Below, one piece after another: positions 1 through 8,345 of a stretch of 64,000 nucleotides of DNA. Origin of the DNA: JAFAXD01 sp963833605 (GTDB lineage Bacteria > Pseudomonadota > Alphaproteobacteria > Rhizobiales > Xanthobacteraceae); NCBI GenBank assembly GCA_963833605.1, contig CAWHYZ010000026.1, positions 62,001 to 126,000 of the forward strand. The letters run 5' to 3'. Made by a program: the position numbers and the translations under genes. Position 1 is the first letter of the stretch; each line of letters opens with the position of its first letter. The notes under the pieces are model-generated. The model had not been told where the DNA came from and made no database searches. It worked only from the letters and a program-made list of their open reading frames with translations.

Positions 1-792
1 GACCGCCTCGTCATGGTTTTTCGGATCCATATACCAACGGATGGCGCGAACGTAATCTTCGAGCAGATCGGACATGGCGGCGCGGTTCTTCTCGATAAAG
101 CCGGCACGCGCCGTCCAGAACGACAAGTCGGCGGGGCCGAATGCCTCGCGCCCGAAGAACAAAGTGCGCGAAATCTTTTCCATCTCAGGGTCGAATGCGA
201 AGGGCAACGTCGCGGTAACCAAATCGGCCTTGCGCTCAGCGAGAACGGCCCGCATGTTGGGGAATTGCACTTCGATGGTGGTGAAATCGCGCCGATCCAC
301 GAGCCCATGTTGCTGCAATACCGAACGCATCAGGATGTCGACGCCGGCACCGATCCCGTTGGTCGCCACCACCTTGCCTTTGAGGTCCGTGATTTTGCGC
401 ACGGGTGAGTCCTTCAGGACCACGTAGTGGGTCGAGAAATAGCCCTCGGCGCCATCCTGGATCTCATCGGCAATGACCCGGATATCATCAATGCCGGCGT
501 TCTGGACGGCGAGCGCGATCGATGAAAAGCCGAGGGTCGCGATTTCAAGGTCGCCACCGGCCAGTGCCGTGATCTGGAGCGGGGACGCCGCAAAATGCAG
601 GGGCTCGAACGTGTAGGACTTGCCAAGATGCTGGGCCAGCCCCTCCTTGGCGAACATGAAGGCCACGAGCTGCCCTGGCGCACCGATCCACCCGATGCGA
701 ATTTTCACGGGCTCGGCGCGCGTCGGTAGAGCCGCAATCATTGCGACGAAAGCTGCAACTACGAGCGCACCCGCCTTGGACCAGCGTTGCAT
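1..792 (-). CDS. ABC transporter substrate-binding protein, NMT1/SsuA-like (partial)
   Basis: The reading frame is open from an ATG at 792 to the window edge, giving 264 residues without a stop, so the C-terminus is missing. A GGGAGG ribosome binding site lies 6 bases before the ATG. Residues 1-26 form a signal peptide ending in PTRA. The mature start (VKIRIGWIG) and the pattern 'LAGGDLEIATLGFSS ... DLKGKVVATNGIGAG' are typical of the NitT/TauA/SsuA (NMT1/THI5-like) periplasmic binding proteins of ABC importers for sulfonates, nitrate or pyrimidine precursors. The ligand cannot be told from sequence. The permease and ATPase would be expected beyond the left edge. Family confident, substrate unknown. 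Confidence 0.8.
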   Translation of the reverse strand, partial: MQRWSKAGALVVAAFVAMIAALPTRAEPVKIRIGWIGAPGQLVAFMFAKEGLAQHLGKSYTFEPLHFAASPLQITALAGGDLEIATLGFSSIALAVQNAGIDDIRVIADEIQDGAEGYFSTHYVVLKDSPVRKITDLKGKVVATNGIGAGVDILMRSVLQQHGLVDRRDFTTIEVQFPNMRAVLAERKADLVTATLPFAFDPEMEKISRTLFFGREAFGPADLSFWTARAGFIEKNRAAMSDLLEDYVRAIRWYMDPKNHDEAV

Positions 793-984
793 GGCTACCT
801 CCCTTTGCCCTTTTTGGCTTCGCGGAAGCTTCGAAGGGCATCCTGTCTTGCATCCAATCCTGGAACGCGGGTCAGCGCGTAACAGAATCGCGAACGAGCG
901 TTTTTCCGCCTCGGTCTGGCGGGAAGCTTAGTGAACTTCGAACATGCTCACAATTCTCGGGCGCCCGATCGGTCACCGCCGTGC

Positions 985-2274
985 TCACGGACATGGATGA
1001 CGATTGCCATCGCTTCCAAGATAGGTTCCGGTTTGCGCGTCGTAGGAGCGAAAGCGCTCCTGGCAGCGTTCGGCTGCGTCGGCGCTGGCCGGAGCGGCCG
1101 GTCGACGGGCCACCGGAGCCGCGGCGACAGCACCGCCGCCCGCGAGCGGCGGATCCCACACCAACCGCGCCATGGTGGCTTTCACCACGACGTAGCACCA
1201 TGCGGGTCCCGGCTGCGACACGTTCAGCCCAATACCCATGAACAGTACTTTTCCGGCCGGATCGGTACGATAGCCGCCCAGACAATCCTTCGCGCTTGCA
1301 GCCCCGCTGGGCTTGGCATCGACCCGCACGCCGTCGCTTTGCAGCACATAGGCATCTTCCGGGCCCATCTTTCTCTTACCCTCGACAAAGAACCAACCCT
1401 GTTCGCCGTCGCGCTGTGCGCTGATGTCCCAGGGCCTCGCTCCCGTCTTTTCATCGGCATAGCGTGACAGCACGTTGATCGGGTTGTCCTTGGGATGAGC
1501 AGTCGCCCACTCCGACATCATCTTGTCCGTTGGCCACGCCTTCTGCTCACCGCGCAGGACTGCACGTGGTGGCAGATAGGCCGTTATGTCTTTCGTGGTC
1601 TTGCCGTCCGTCACCGGCAGCGCGACGGTCCCGGTGATCCACGCCGAGGCGGCTTCGAGCTTGACGACGCAACTCTGCCCCGGCGCATAGGCATAGTTGC
1701 GGGAGAGGCATTCGGATCGCTCCTGTACCTTGCCGAGCTTCGGGTCGATCGGAAGATTGCGTGCAACGCGTAGCGCGGGAAGTTCACCGCCGCCGGCCGC
1801 CTGCCGATAATCGATGTGCAATTCGAGCGCCGTATTTTGTCCAGGCACAGCCTGGAAATAGACCGTCATTCCGCCTCCCTGCTCGGCCAGGCAATCCTGC
1901 CAGGCTTTCACGATCGGCTCCTGGCCCGACATCAGAAGGACCGCGGCGCGGTTCTGGTAGATCGTCTGCCAGTCGCCCGCCCCCAGCAGGGGCCGCAATA
2001 GGTGCTCAACGTCGGCGCGGGACACCGGGGTGGTCATGCCTTCGAACGTGAAGAGCACGTCCGGCGCTGCGTCCTCGCCCGGCTTCCGGGCCGCATCGCC
2101 CGCAAAGCGGCCGAGCCAATAGAACGTATCCTTCTTGATGTCCGGGTTGTCGAGCACGCCCTTGACCACGGCATCCTTACAGCGGTCCTGAGCGTCCAGT
2201 TGGGCGCATGCGGGGAGAATGCCCCACAGGATCGCAATCGAGGCGATGGAGCCGACGACGACGCTCCTAACCAT
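985..2274 (-). CDS. Secreted protein of unknown function with BA14K-like C-terminus
   Basis: 429 residues from ATG 2274, chosen because GGGAGG sits 6 bases upstream and the protein then begins with a signal peptide (residues 1-25, ending PACAQ); a longer frame from 2313 lacks both. The central region matches no domain I recognise. It has scattered Cys (for example ERSECLS, GQSCVV, AKDCLGG, AWCYVV) that suggest disulfides in the periplasm. The last 20 or so residues (RFRSYDAQTGTYLGSDG, then HPC) match the terminal motif of BA14K-family proteins of Brucella and other Hyphomicrobiales, preceded by an Ala/Pro-rich linker. Stands alone. Coding status is well supported; function is unknown. Confidence 0.7.
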   Translation of the reverse strand: MVRSVVVGSIASIAILWGILPACAQLDAQDRCKDAVVKGVLDNPDIKKDTFYWLGRFAGDAARKPGEDAAPDVLFTFEGMTTPVSRADVEHLLRPLLGAGDWQTIYQNRAAVLLMSGQEPIVKAWQDCLAEQGGGMTVYFQAVPGQNTALELHIDYRQAAGGGELPALRVARNLPIDPKLGKVQERSECLSRNYAYAPGQSCVVKLEAASAWITGTVALPVTDGKTTKDITAYLPPRAVLRGEQKAWPTDKMMSEWATAHPKDNPINVLSRYADEKTGARPWDISAQRDGEQGWFFVEGKRKMGPEDAYVLQSDGVRVDAKPSGAASAKDCLGGYRTDPAGKVLFMGIGLNVSQPGPAWCYVVVKATMARLVWDPPLAGGGAVAAAPVARRPAAPASADAAERCQERFRSYDAQTGTYLGSDGNRHPCP

Positions 2275-2456
2275 CTGAAGCCTCCCGTTCGCAATGCACC
2301 GTCGCGGCCGCACGGCTGTTCAAGGAACCCTAGCCCGCGCGACCCTGGCGCGCCATGTTAGGACGGAAACGAGTGCGCACGCATCGGTTTTCCACCGACG
2401 GTCAGCGCCGGCCTGATGCCGCACGCAACGGCGGCCCCCTGGGCGCCCACCCGTGG

Positions 2457-2493
2457 TTGACAGCTAACCAATTTACCTAATATGGTTAGCTAT
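2457..2493 (+). promoter_or_regulatory. Promoter with overlapping palindromic operator of the marR gene
   Basis: A consensus -35 TTGACA (2457-2462) is followed by AT-rich TAATAT (2478-2483). Overlapping both is a perfect inverted repeat: AGCTAACCA (2462-2470) and TGGTTAGCT (2483-2491), separated by 12 bases. MarR dimers usually bind such palindromes over their own promoters, so this is the expected autoregulatory operator of the gene starting at 2499. The inference rests on position and symmetry only. Confidence 0.7.
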
Positions 2494-2498
2494 CTGAG

Positions 2499-3060
2499 AT
2501 GCCCCCGATGACGGTGCGTGTGCCAGGGCGCAGGAAGAAGGTGAGCGCCAAGCTGCCGCTAAGCATCTCGCGGCCGGCGCTGCTGGTCGAGGGCTCCGAC
2601 GCGGAGTTTCGGCGGCTGATCTACCGGATGCTGATCACCGAATCCCGCCTGGTCGATGTGCGCCGGGCGATCGCGCGCCAGGTCGGCGTCAGTGGTGCGC
2701 AATACTCGATCATGATGGCGATCCTGCATCTCGAAGGCAACGACGGCATATCGATCAACGCGCTCGCGAGCTATCTCGAGGTGACCGGCCCGCACATCAC
2801 CGGCGAAGTCCGCAAACTCGCCGCGCGCGGCATAGTGCGCAAGGCCGCCAACCCGAACGACATGCGCGGCGTGCAGGTGCGTCTATCCGTCAATGGGCGG
2901 CGGCGTCTGCTCGATGCTTTCGCGTTCATCCGGCAGGTCAACGACATCCTATTCGACAACGTCGTCGCCGGAACAGTTCCAGGGGCTGGCGGCATTCTAT
3001 GAGAAATTCATCGCAAGCACGTCGCTTGCACTGCAATGGACCAGGCAATCGTCCGCCTGA
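2499..3060 (+). CDS. MarR-family transcriptional regulator, frameshifted near its 3' end
   Basis: A winged-helix MarR regulator. The first frame runs 2499-3002 (167 residues) and contains the recognition region (YLEVTGPHITGEVRKLAARGIV) and wing (RKAANPNDMRGVQVRLS). After VNDILFDNVVA the frame leaves the family pattern. Skipping one G at 2969-2970 restores EQFQGLAAFYEKFI and a run to TGA at 3058-3060, giving about 186 residues, a usual MarR length with its C-terminal dimerisation helix. The extra base is a doubled G (GCCGGAACAG for GCCGAACAG). It is either a sequencing error or a C-terminal truncation. The gene sits 24 bases before an HpaB-type monooxygenase and carries a palindromic operator, so it probably controls itself and that enzyme. 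Confidence 0.8.
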
Positions 3061-3084
3061 CCGTTACGGCACGGAGGAACCGAC

Positions 3085-4569
3085 ATGCTTCGAACCGGAC
3101 AGGAACACCTCGAATCCCTGCGCGATGGACGTGTCATCTACATCGGCAATGAGAGGGTCGACGACGTGACGCGGCATCCGGCGTTTCGCAACGCCGCGCA
3201 GACCGTCGCGGCGCTTTACGACCAGAAGGCGGATTCGGCGCGCCGCGACGACATGACCTACGAAGAGGACGGCGGCCGGCACTCGATTTATTTTCTGCGT
3301 GCGCGCTCGCGCGACGACCTGCAACGGCGCATGATCGGTCACCGTCAGATCGCCGATCAGACCTACGGCATGTTCGGGCGCTCGCCCGACCACGTCGCCT
3401 CCTTCGTCACCGGCATGGCGATGAAGCTCGACGAGTTGAAGGCGCCGCACGCGAACCCGGACAATCTGCTGCGCTACTACCGGCACATCCGCGATAACGA
3501 TATCTACGTCGTCTACGCCGTGCTGCCGCCGCAGGCAGCGCGCAATCCGGAATTCTATCAACGCCAGAACCTTCCGGTTCCGACCTTGCGGGTGGTGCGC
3601 GAGGATGACAGCGGCGTCGTCATCACCGGCATGAAGATGCTCGCGACCGGCGCGGTGTTCGCCAACGAGATCTGGATCGGCAACGTGTTGCCGCTGGCAC
3701 CCGATCAGAAGCAGGAGGCCATCACCTGCGCGATCGCATGCAACGCCCCCGGCCTACGCCTGTGGTCACGCCAGCCGACGCAGCCCGGTCACGGCTCGGA
3801 GTTCGACTCCCCTTTGTCCTATCGCTACGACGAGAGCGACAGCATGCTGTTGTGCGACGAGGTCAAGGTGCCGTGGGAGCGGGTCTTCGTACACGGCGAC
3901 GCCCTGCTCTCGCGCGACATCTATATCAAAACCCCGAGCCACTGCTTCGGCAACCATCAATCCAACGTGCGCTATTGGTCGAAGATGCGCCTCCTGGTCG
4001 GGCTGTGCAGCAAAATCGCGAACGCAACCGGCGCCATTGAGGTGCCAGCCGTGCGTGAAGTGCTCGGCCGCATGTCCGCGCAGGAGGCGATGATTGCCGG
4101 GATGGTGAATGGCCAGATCAACGCGTTCGAGGCTTGGCCGGGCGGCCCCGAAGGATACGTCTGTTTCAATCGGCGTATGATGTATGGCGCGCTCGAATGG
4201 TGCACCCAGAACTATAGTGGGTTCGTCGACGACCTGCGTGAGCTCTGCGGCGGCGGCGTGTTCCAGATGCCCGCCAACATTTCGGTCATGCGCGATGCCG
4301 AATTGGCGCAGCAGTTCCAAACCTATTGGCACACGCCGCAATGCGATGCGCTCACACGCATGAAGCTGTTCAAGCTCGCGTGGGACATGGTCGGCTCCGA
4401 GTTCGCGGGCCGTCACCAGCAGTATGAGAAGTTCTACGCCGGTGCGCCGTTCATCATCCGCAACCATTCCTATCGTGAGACCGACTGGGGCGCATTCCAC
4501 CGGATCGTGGAGCAATTGACTGCGAGTTACGATCAGCCAGCCGCTTCGCCCGGAAGCGCCGCAGCCTGA
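3085..4569 (+). CDS. 4-hydroxyphenylacetate 3-monooxygenase (HpaB) family flavin-dependent oxygenase
   Basis: 494 residues, full length for the HpaB/PvcC/4-hydroxybutyryl-CoA-dehydratase superfamily (usually 480-520). The N-terminal signature RTGQEHLESLRDGRVIYIG, followed by ERVDDVTRHPAF, is characteristic. The N-terminal domain covers roughly residues 1-275 and the helical C-terminal domain about 280-480. These enzymes use reduced FAD supplied by a separate reductase (HpaC) to hydroxylate phenols ortho to the existing hydroxyl. No hpaC is in the window. GGAGGA lies 8 bases before the ATG. The MarR gene immediately upstream is the likely regulator, probably responding to a phenolic ligand. 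The exact substrate is not determinable. Confidence 0.85.
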   Translation: MLRTGQEHLESLRDGRVIYIGNERVDDVTRHPAFRNAAQTVAALYDQKADSARRDDMTYEEDGGRHSIYFLRARSRDDLQRRMIGHRQIADQTYGMFGRSPDHVASFVTGMAMKLDELKAPHANPDNLLRYYRHIRDNDIYVVYAVLPPQAARNPEFYQRQNLPVPTLRVVREDDSGVVITGMKMLATGAVFANEIWIGNVLPLAPDQKQEAITCAIACNAPGLRLWSRQPTQPGHGSEFDSPLSYRYDESDSMLLCDEVKVPWERVFVHGDALLSRDIYIKTPSHCFGNHQSNVRYWSKMRLLVGLCSKIANATGAIEVPAVREVLGRMSAQEAMIAGMVNGQINAFEAWPGGPEGYVCFNRRMMYGALEWCTQNYSGFVDDLRELCGGGVFQMPANISVMRDAELAQQFQTYWHTPQCDALTRMKLFKLAWDMVGSEFAGRHQQYEKFYAGAPFIIRNHSYRETDWGAFHRIVEQLTASYDQPAASPGSAAA

Positions 4570-4682
4570 TATTTGATTGGCTTTTGGGCTTCCAAATACC
4601 AAGCTTAACTGGTAGTTGGGCGCCATCGACGGTTGGGGGCCATCGACACGCCTCGCCCTGTCATCACCAAAGGAGATCGCCT

Positions 4683-4982
4683 ATGAAATCATTGTTCGCG
4701 AGCGCCCTCATTGCTGGACTGGCTTTCGGCACCGCCGCGGCGCGAGCCGAAACTATCGACCTGTCGACCTGGACCTGCAGCAAATTCCAAGGCAGCGACA
4801 AGGAAACGATCGGCGTCATATTGGCTTGGCTCGACGGATACTATCAGGATGAAAATGCGCCGGCAGTGATCGACACCAACAAGTTTGTCGCCAACGCAAA
4901 AAAGATCGGGGAATTTTGCGCGAAGAATCCCACTGTCGGACTGATCACCGCCACGGACAAGTTGTTTGGAGGTGACAATTAG
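4683..4982 (+). CDS. HdeA/HdeB-family small periplasmic protein
   Basis: 99 residues from ATG 4683, preceded by AAAGGAGA. Residues 1-22 are a signal peptide (ending AAARA). The mature part of about 77 residues has the HdeA-family pattern: DLSTWTCSKFQ near the N-terminus and a second Cys in GEFCAKNP, expected to form the single disulfide of the fold, with the ILAWLDGYY helix between. HdeA/HdeB are acid-activated chaperones in enterobacteria; rhizobial homologues are common but mostly untested. Monocistronic between an oxygenase gene and a sulfotransferase-like gene. Confidence 0.8.
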   Translation: MKSLFASALIAGLAFGTAAARAETIDLSTWTCSKFQGSDKETIGVILAWLDGYYQDENAPAVIDTNKFVANAKKIGEFCAKNPTVGLITATDKLFGGDN

Positions 4983-5167
4983 AACGACCTTGCCGGCGCC
5001 GTCATGTGCGGCCTGGCCCGCGCATCCACGCGCCGGCGTCAGCAGATCAACAAGAAAGACATGGATGGCCGGGACAGGGTACCCCGCGCGCGAGCGTGCA
5101 GGCCCGGCCATGACGGACCACGGGTGATGTGCCGCAATGAGCGACATCTACGCGACGAGTGCCGTTG

Positions 5168-6371
5168 ATGCGCCGCCTGCTCCGACTTTTCCAGGCCTAT
5201 CGCGTCCTGGAGAACGACGTGTCGACGTACCGCCACGCATTTGAAACAACGGCAGCGGATCGCGATCGGATCGCCACAGAGCACGCCACGTGACACAGCA
5301 AAACTGGAGAGCCTGGCGCGAGAGCGCGACCAACTCGCGCAAGCACTGTGGGACAGCGCCGACCCGATCGATGCCGGTCAATTTCGCCTCGATATGACGC
5401 AGTTCCTTTCTCCGGGCGCCCCTGCGGTCCGTGAACGCCTGGACCTTTGGCAAGCCAACTTCGATCGCGGTGAGTACGATCTTGTCCTCAAATCCGTGCT
5501 GGAGTTTGTGCCGGTGCGGGCCGCGCACGCGCTTGAACCGCAGCGCTTCAAGGGCTTGGCGGCCTATTATCTGGCCTCGGCGTTCGCGGTTCGCGGAGAG
5601 TTCGAGCGTGCCGGCCACTATGCCGAATTGATCGACCTCGATGCGCCGCCGCATGGCGCCGAGCTTTTGCCGTATGACCTTCGCCAGGGCGGCCGGCTCG
5701 CCCGCATACGTCAGGAACTGGCGATCGCAAACCGCCGGCCCTATGCCCTGGTCGTTAGCCTGATGCGATCAGCGAGCGCCACGCTGACCGAAACGATCGC
5801 CGCTAGCTTCGAAATACCAGTCATCAAGACGTGTGTCGGCGATGAGCTGCAGTCGGTGGTCGTCACCCACTGGGCGGCGCAGTTAGCGCGCGGTGGCGCC
5901 GTAACCCACGAGCATTTCCGGGCTTTGCCGGTCAACCTTGCGGCCTTGCGCGACGCCGGAATACGCTCGGTTTGGGTTCAGGTGCGCGATCCGCGCGATG
6001 CCGCTTTCTCGCTCGCGCGAGTGCGACACGGCCAGCCCTCGATATCTCCACACTATACGCTGCGCCCCAACTCCGACCCGTTCGTTGCCGACTGCCAGCA
6101 GATGGCCCATTGGATCGGCGAATGGATTGCCGCGCGGGCCGGATCCGGCCCGGATATTCAGTTCACTACGTTTGCCGACGTGACCGGCAACCTTGCAGGG
6201 ACGGTCGCACGAATGTTTCCTGGCCGAACGCCGCGCACCTTGGTCACGCAGAACAGAAACGTTCGCCGCGGAAGTGGCGGCGAATGGCGCACACTCGACG
6301 CTTCGTTGCGGCAGCGCGCGTTCGACGCGATACCGGCCGATGTGAAGGATCTGCTCGGCCTCGAGGCTTGA
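5168..6371 (+). CDS. P-loop sulfotransferase-like protein with N-terminal coiled coil, frameshifted
   Basis: The main frame ends at 6371 and is open back to a TTG at 5241, which has no ribosome binding site. A second frame from ATG 5168 encodes MRRLLRLFQAYRVLEND and then a heptad-like stretch ending ATEHA before a TGA at 5291. If one C of the doublet at 5286-5287 is skipped, the two join as ATEHARDTAKLESLARERDQL, a continuous coiled coil, giving about 400 residues. The C-terminal half has a 5'-PSB-like loop (VVSLMRSASATLTETI) and a 3'-PB-like motif (VQVRDPRDAAFSLAR), as in PAPS-dependent sulfotransferases. The acceptor is unknown. The start is uncertain because neither site has a good Shine-Dalgarno. 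Confidence 0.6.
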
Positions 6372-6374
6372 GCC

Positions 6375-6602
6375 TCAGTTCAGCTCCAGCGCCTCGACCG
6401 CCTCACGCGGCACAGGCGCGGTGTCGAGCATATCGACCAGACCATCGATATCGCTGCCCGAAACGCGTTGGTCCAGCAGTTTGGTCCAAACCTCGACCAT
6501 GCACAGCAGCGTCCGGCGCGCTCGCAAATCGGTCGTGGCTTTCGCCAGATCGAGGCATTCAAGCGCGGATTGCCGCAGCCGCTCGCTACGATTGTCACGC
6601 AT
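6375..6602 (-). CDS. Small conserved-looking hypothetical protein
   Basis: 75 residues from ATG 6602, with a GGTGGGG ribosome binding site just upstream. The protein is mostly helical and charged: RLRQSALECLDLAKATTD, then a second helix TLLCMVEVWTKLLDQRV. It has no signal peptide or membrane segment. No domain name can be given. It is the last gene of a minus-strand run that begins with the hydratase-lyase gene, but the 160-base gap to its neighbour makes operon membership uncertain. It ends 3 bases from the convergent sulfotransferase-like gene. Confidence 0.55.
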   Translation of the reverse strand: MRDNRSERLRQSALECLDLAKATTDLRARRTLLCMVEVWTKLLDQRVSGSDIDGLVDMLDTAPVPREAVEALELN

Positions 6603-6762
6603 GTCCCCACCCCCATTCACCCCGGCCGCACCAAAGCAGAATGGAGCGTTACCAGTCGAGCGCTCGTTCCGCGCCGCCGGAACTTTTTGCGGAGGTGTTG
6701 CAATCAGGTGACAAACCGGGCGCCGGAACGGCAACGGCGCGCAATGCCGCCTGGCGTTCATC

Positions 6763-7350
6763 TCATGGAATCGGCAGCAGGGGTTGCTTCCCGGGATGTA
6801 GCTGCATGTCCACGGCAGCGAGCAACGCCGCCGTGGCGGCGTAATTGCCCATCAGCAGGACGATGTCGATGAGCGTGTGGGCGCCAAACAATGCCTTGGC
6901 CCGGGCGAAGGTCTGCGAACCGACCTTGTGGTCGCGCCAGAGCTCGCGGCCAAGCGCAATAACGATTGCATCGGTCTCGTCGAGACCTGTCGTAGCGCGG
7001 CGGTGTTTGATTGCGTCGATAACGGCTTGGGGAACGCCTTCCTTCAGGGCTTCAGGCTCGTGCGCGACCCACTCGAACTGGCTGTCCATCTCGCGCGCGG
7101 TGGTGAGGATCGCGATCTCGCGCACGCGCGCTGTGTAGCCCGCCTCGTAGCGCAGGTAGTGATAGATGGCGGTCACATGCGGGGCGATCTTCGTGCTGTA
7201 GAGTTGAACGCCGGCCGGACCCTGCAGTCCCGCGATGGTCCGACCAGGAGTGACGGCGCGGTCATAGGCGTTGCGCCCAGCCTCGTCCAAGTCCTCTCGT
7301 TTGGGTAAAGGCAATCGAAACCCGGATTGCGGATCGATGTCGGACGGCAT
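6763..7350 (-). CDS. Carboxymuconolactone decarboxylase (AhpD-fold) family protein
   Basis: 195 residues from ATG 7350, preceded by GAGGAAGC. The pattern RVREIAILTTAREMDSQFEW followed by VAHEPEALKEGVP is the CMD/AhpD fold core. The CxxC pair of peroxidase-type AhpD proteins is absent, so a redox peroxidase role is unlikely; a decarboxylase-like or accessory role in aromatic-acid degradation is more plausible. It follows the hydratase-lyase gene with a 25-base gap, so the two are probably cotranscribed. Function beyond the fold is inference. Confidence 0.8.
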   Translation of the reverse strand: MPSDIDPQSGFRLPLPKREDLDEAGRNAYDRAVTPGRTIAGLQGPAGVQLYSTKIAPHVTAIYHYLRYEAGYTARVREIAILTTAREMDSQFEWVAHEPEALKEGVPQAVIDAIKHRRATTGLDETDAIVIALGRELWRDHKVGSQTFARAKALFGAHTLIDIVLLMGNYAATAALLAAVDMQLHPGKQPLLPIP

Positions 7351-7375
7351 ATTGCTTCCTCGTTCGATCTAAGCG

Positions 7376-8194
7376 CTACTCTCGAATCGTCTCGTGTCCT
7401 TGCAGGCCTGGCTTGAACTTGCCTTTGACGAAGTCGCCGATGCCCTCGTCCTTCCACCCCACGCGCTGCCTGTTGGCGAGTTCCTCTTCTTTGGCGATGG
7501 TGTAGTTCATCGATGCTTCCCAGGTCATTTCGAGCGAGAACCGATAGGCATCCTTGGTTGCCCGCAGCGCCGCCGGATCCTTGCCGGCGATTTCGCGGGC
7601 CAGGCTCAACGTTTCCTGCCGCAGCATTTCGCGCGGAACTGCAAAATTGACGAACCCGATGGCGGCAGCCGCCTTGCCGTCGAAGCGACGGCCGGTGAGC
7701 GCGTAGAGCAAAGCGTCACGCGGGCGCAGCAGGTTTGCGAGCGATTTGCTCACGCTGCCGCCGGGAAGGCCCTTGAAGTTGATTTCCGATAAACCAAACG
7801 TCGCTTCCTCGGCTGCGATGGCGAGATCACAGCCCTCAACAATGGAAAACGCGCCGCCGAAGCAATAGCCGTTCACCATCGCGATCGTCGGCTTGGGATA
7901 ATAGCGCAACGTGCGTCCGCGCCATTCCGTGGCAAGGCGGAGCACGCGGTCATAGCGGGCCGGTTGATCCTTGAGCGCGTGGAATACTTCCTTGAGATCC
8001 ATCCCGGCACAAAAGGTATCACCGGCGCCGGTGATGACCAGAACGCGGACGGTCTCGTCGTAGCGCAGATCCTCCAGCGCGGCCGTCATATCCTCGTGTA
8101 CCTGCGGGTTCATCGCATTCTTCTTGTCTGGCCGATTGATCGTCACCACGGCAACGCCGTCGGCCTTTTCCACGAGCACGGTACGATAGGTCAT
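7376..8194 (-). CDS. Enoyl-CoA hydratase/isomerase family, p-hydroxycinnamoyl-CoA hydratase-lyase-like
   Basis: 272 residues from ATG 8194, with GGAGG 8 bases upstream; an in-frame extension to 8233 has no binding site. Crotonase-fold oxyanion-hole segments are AGMDLKEVF and VNGYCFGGAFS, followed by ATFGLSEINFKGLPGG. The overall pattern, including NRPDKKNAMNP, PKPTIAMVNGYCFGG and the C-terminal KPGLQ, resembles p-hydroxycinnamoyl-CoA hydratase-lyases (Ech/HCHL), which convert feruloyl- or coumaroyl-CoA to vanillin or 4-hydroxybenzaldehyde plus acetyl-CoA. No feruloyl-CoA synthetase or vanillin dehydrogenase is in the window, so the substrate stays tentative. First gene of a probable operon with the CMD-family gene. 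Confidence 0.8.
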   Translation of the reverse strand: MTYRTVLVEKADGVAVVTINRPDKKNAMNPQVHEDMTAALEDLRYDETVRVLVITGAGDTFCAGMDLKEVFHALKDQPARYDRVLRLATEWRGRTLRYYPKPTIAMVNGYCFGGAFSIVEGCDLAIAAEEATFGLSEINFKGLPGGSVSKSLANLLRPRDALLYALTGRRFDGKAAAAIGFVNFAVPREMLRQETLSLAREIAGKDPAALRATKDAYRFSLEMTWEASMNYTIAKEEELANRQRVGWKDEGIGDFVKGKFKPGLQGHETIRE

Positions 8195-8292
8195 CAGCGT
8201 ATCCTCCGTTGCGGGTTCACCACGGGGTGCCACTTGGCTTTACGATGGCGACGGGTGATGGTTGTGCAGTCATGGATTTAACGTCTCGGCCG

Positions 8293-8324
8293 GAGTTTGC
8301 CGCAAGTGGCAGATACTTCAAATC
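8293..8324 (-). repeat. Dispersed intergenic repeat, core copy 1
   Basis: On the minus strand this reads GATTTGAAGTATCTG then CACTTGCGGCAAACTC, matching the core of a repeat found at five other intergenic places in the window (38939, 40943, 43591, 49041, 51809). Here it lies in the leader of the Asp/Glu-racemase-like gene. Confidence 0.5.
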
Positions 8325-8345
8325 CCATCGCACCAGGAGCGTCCC

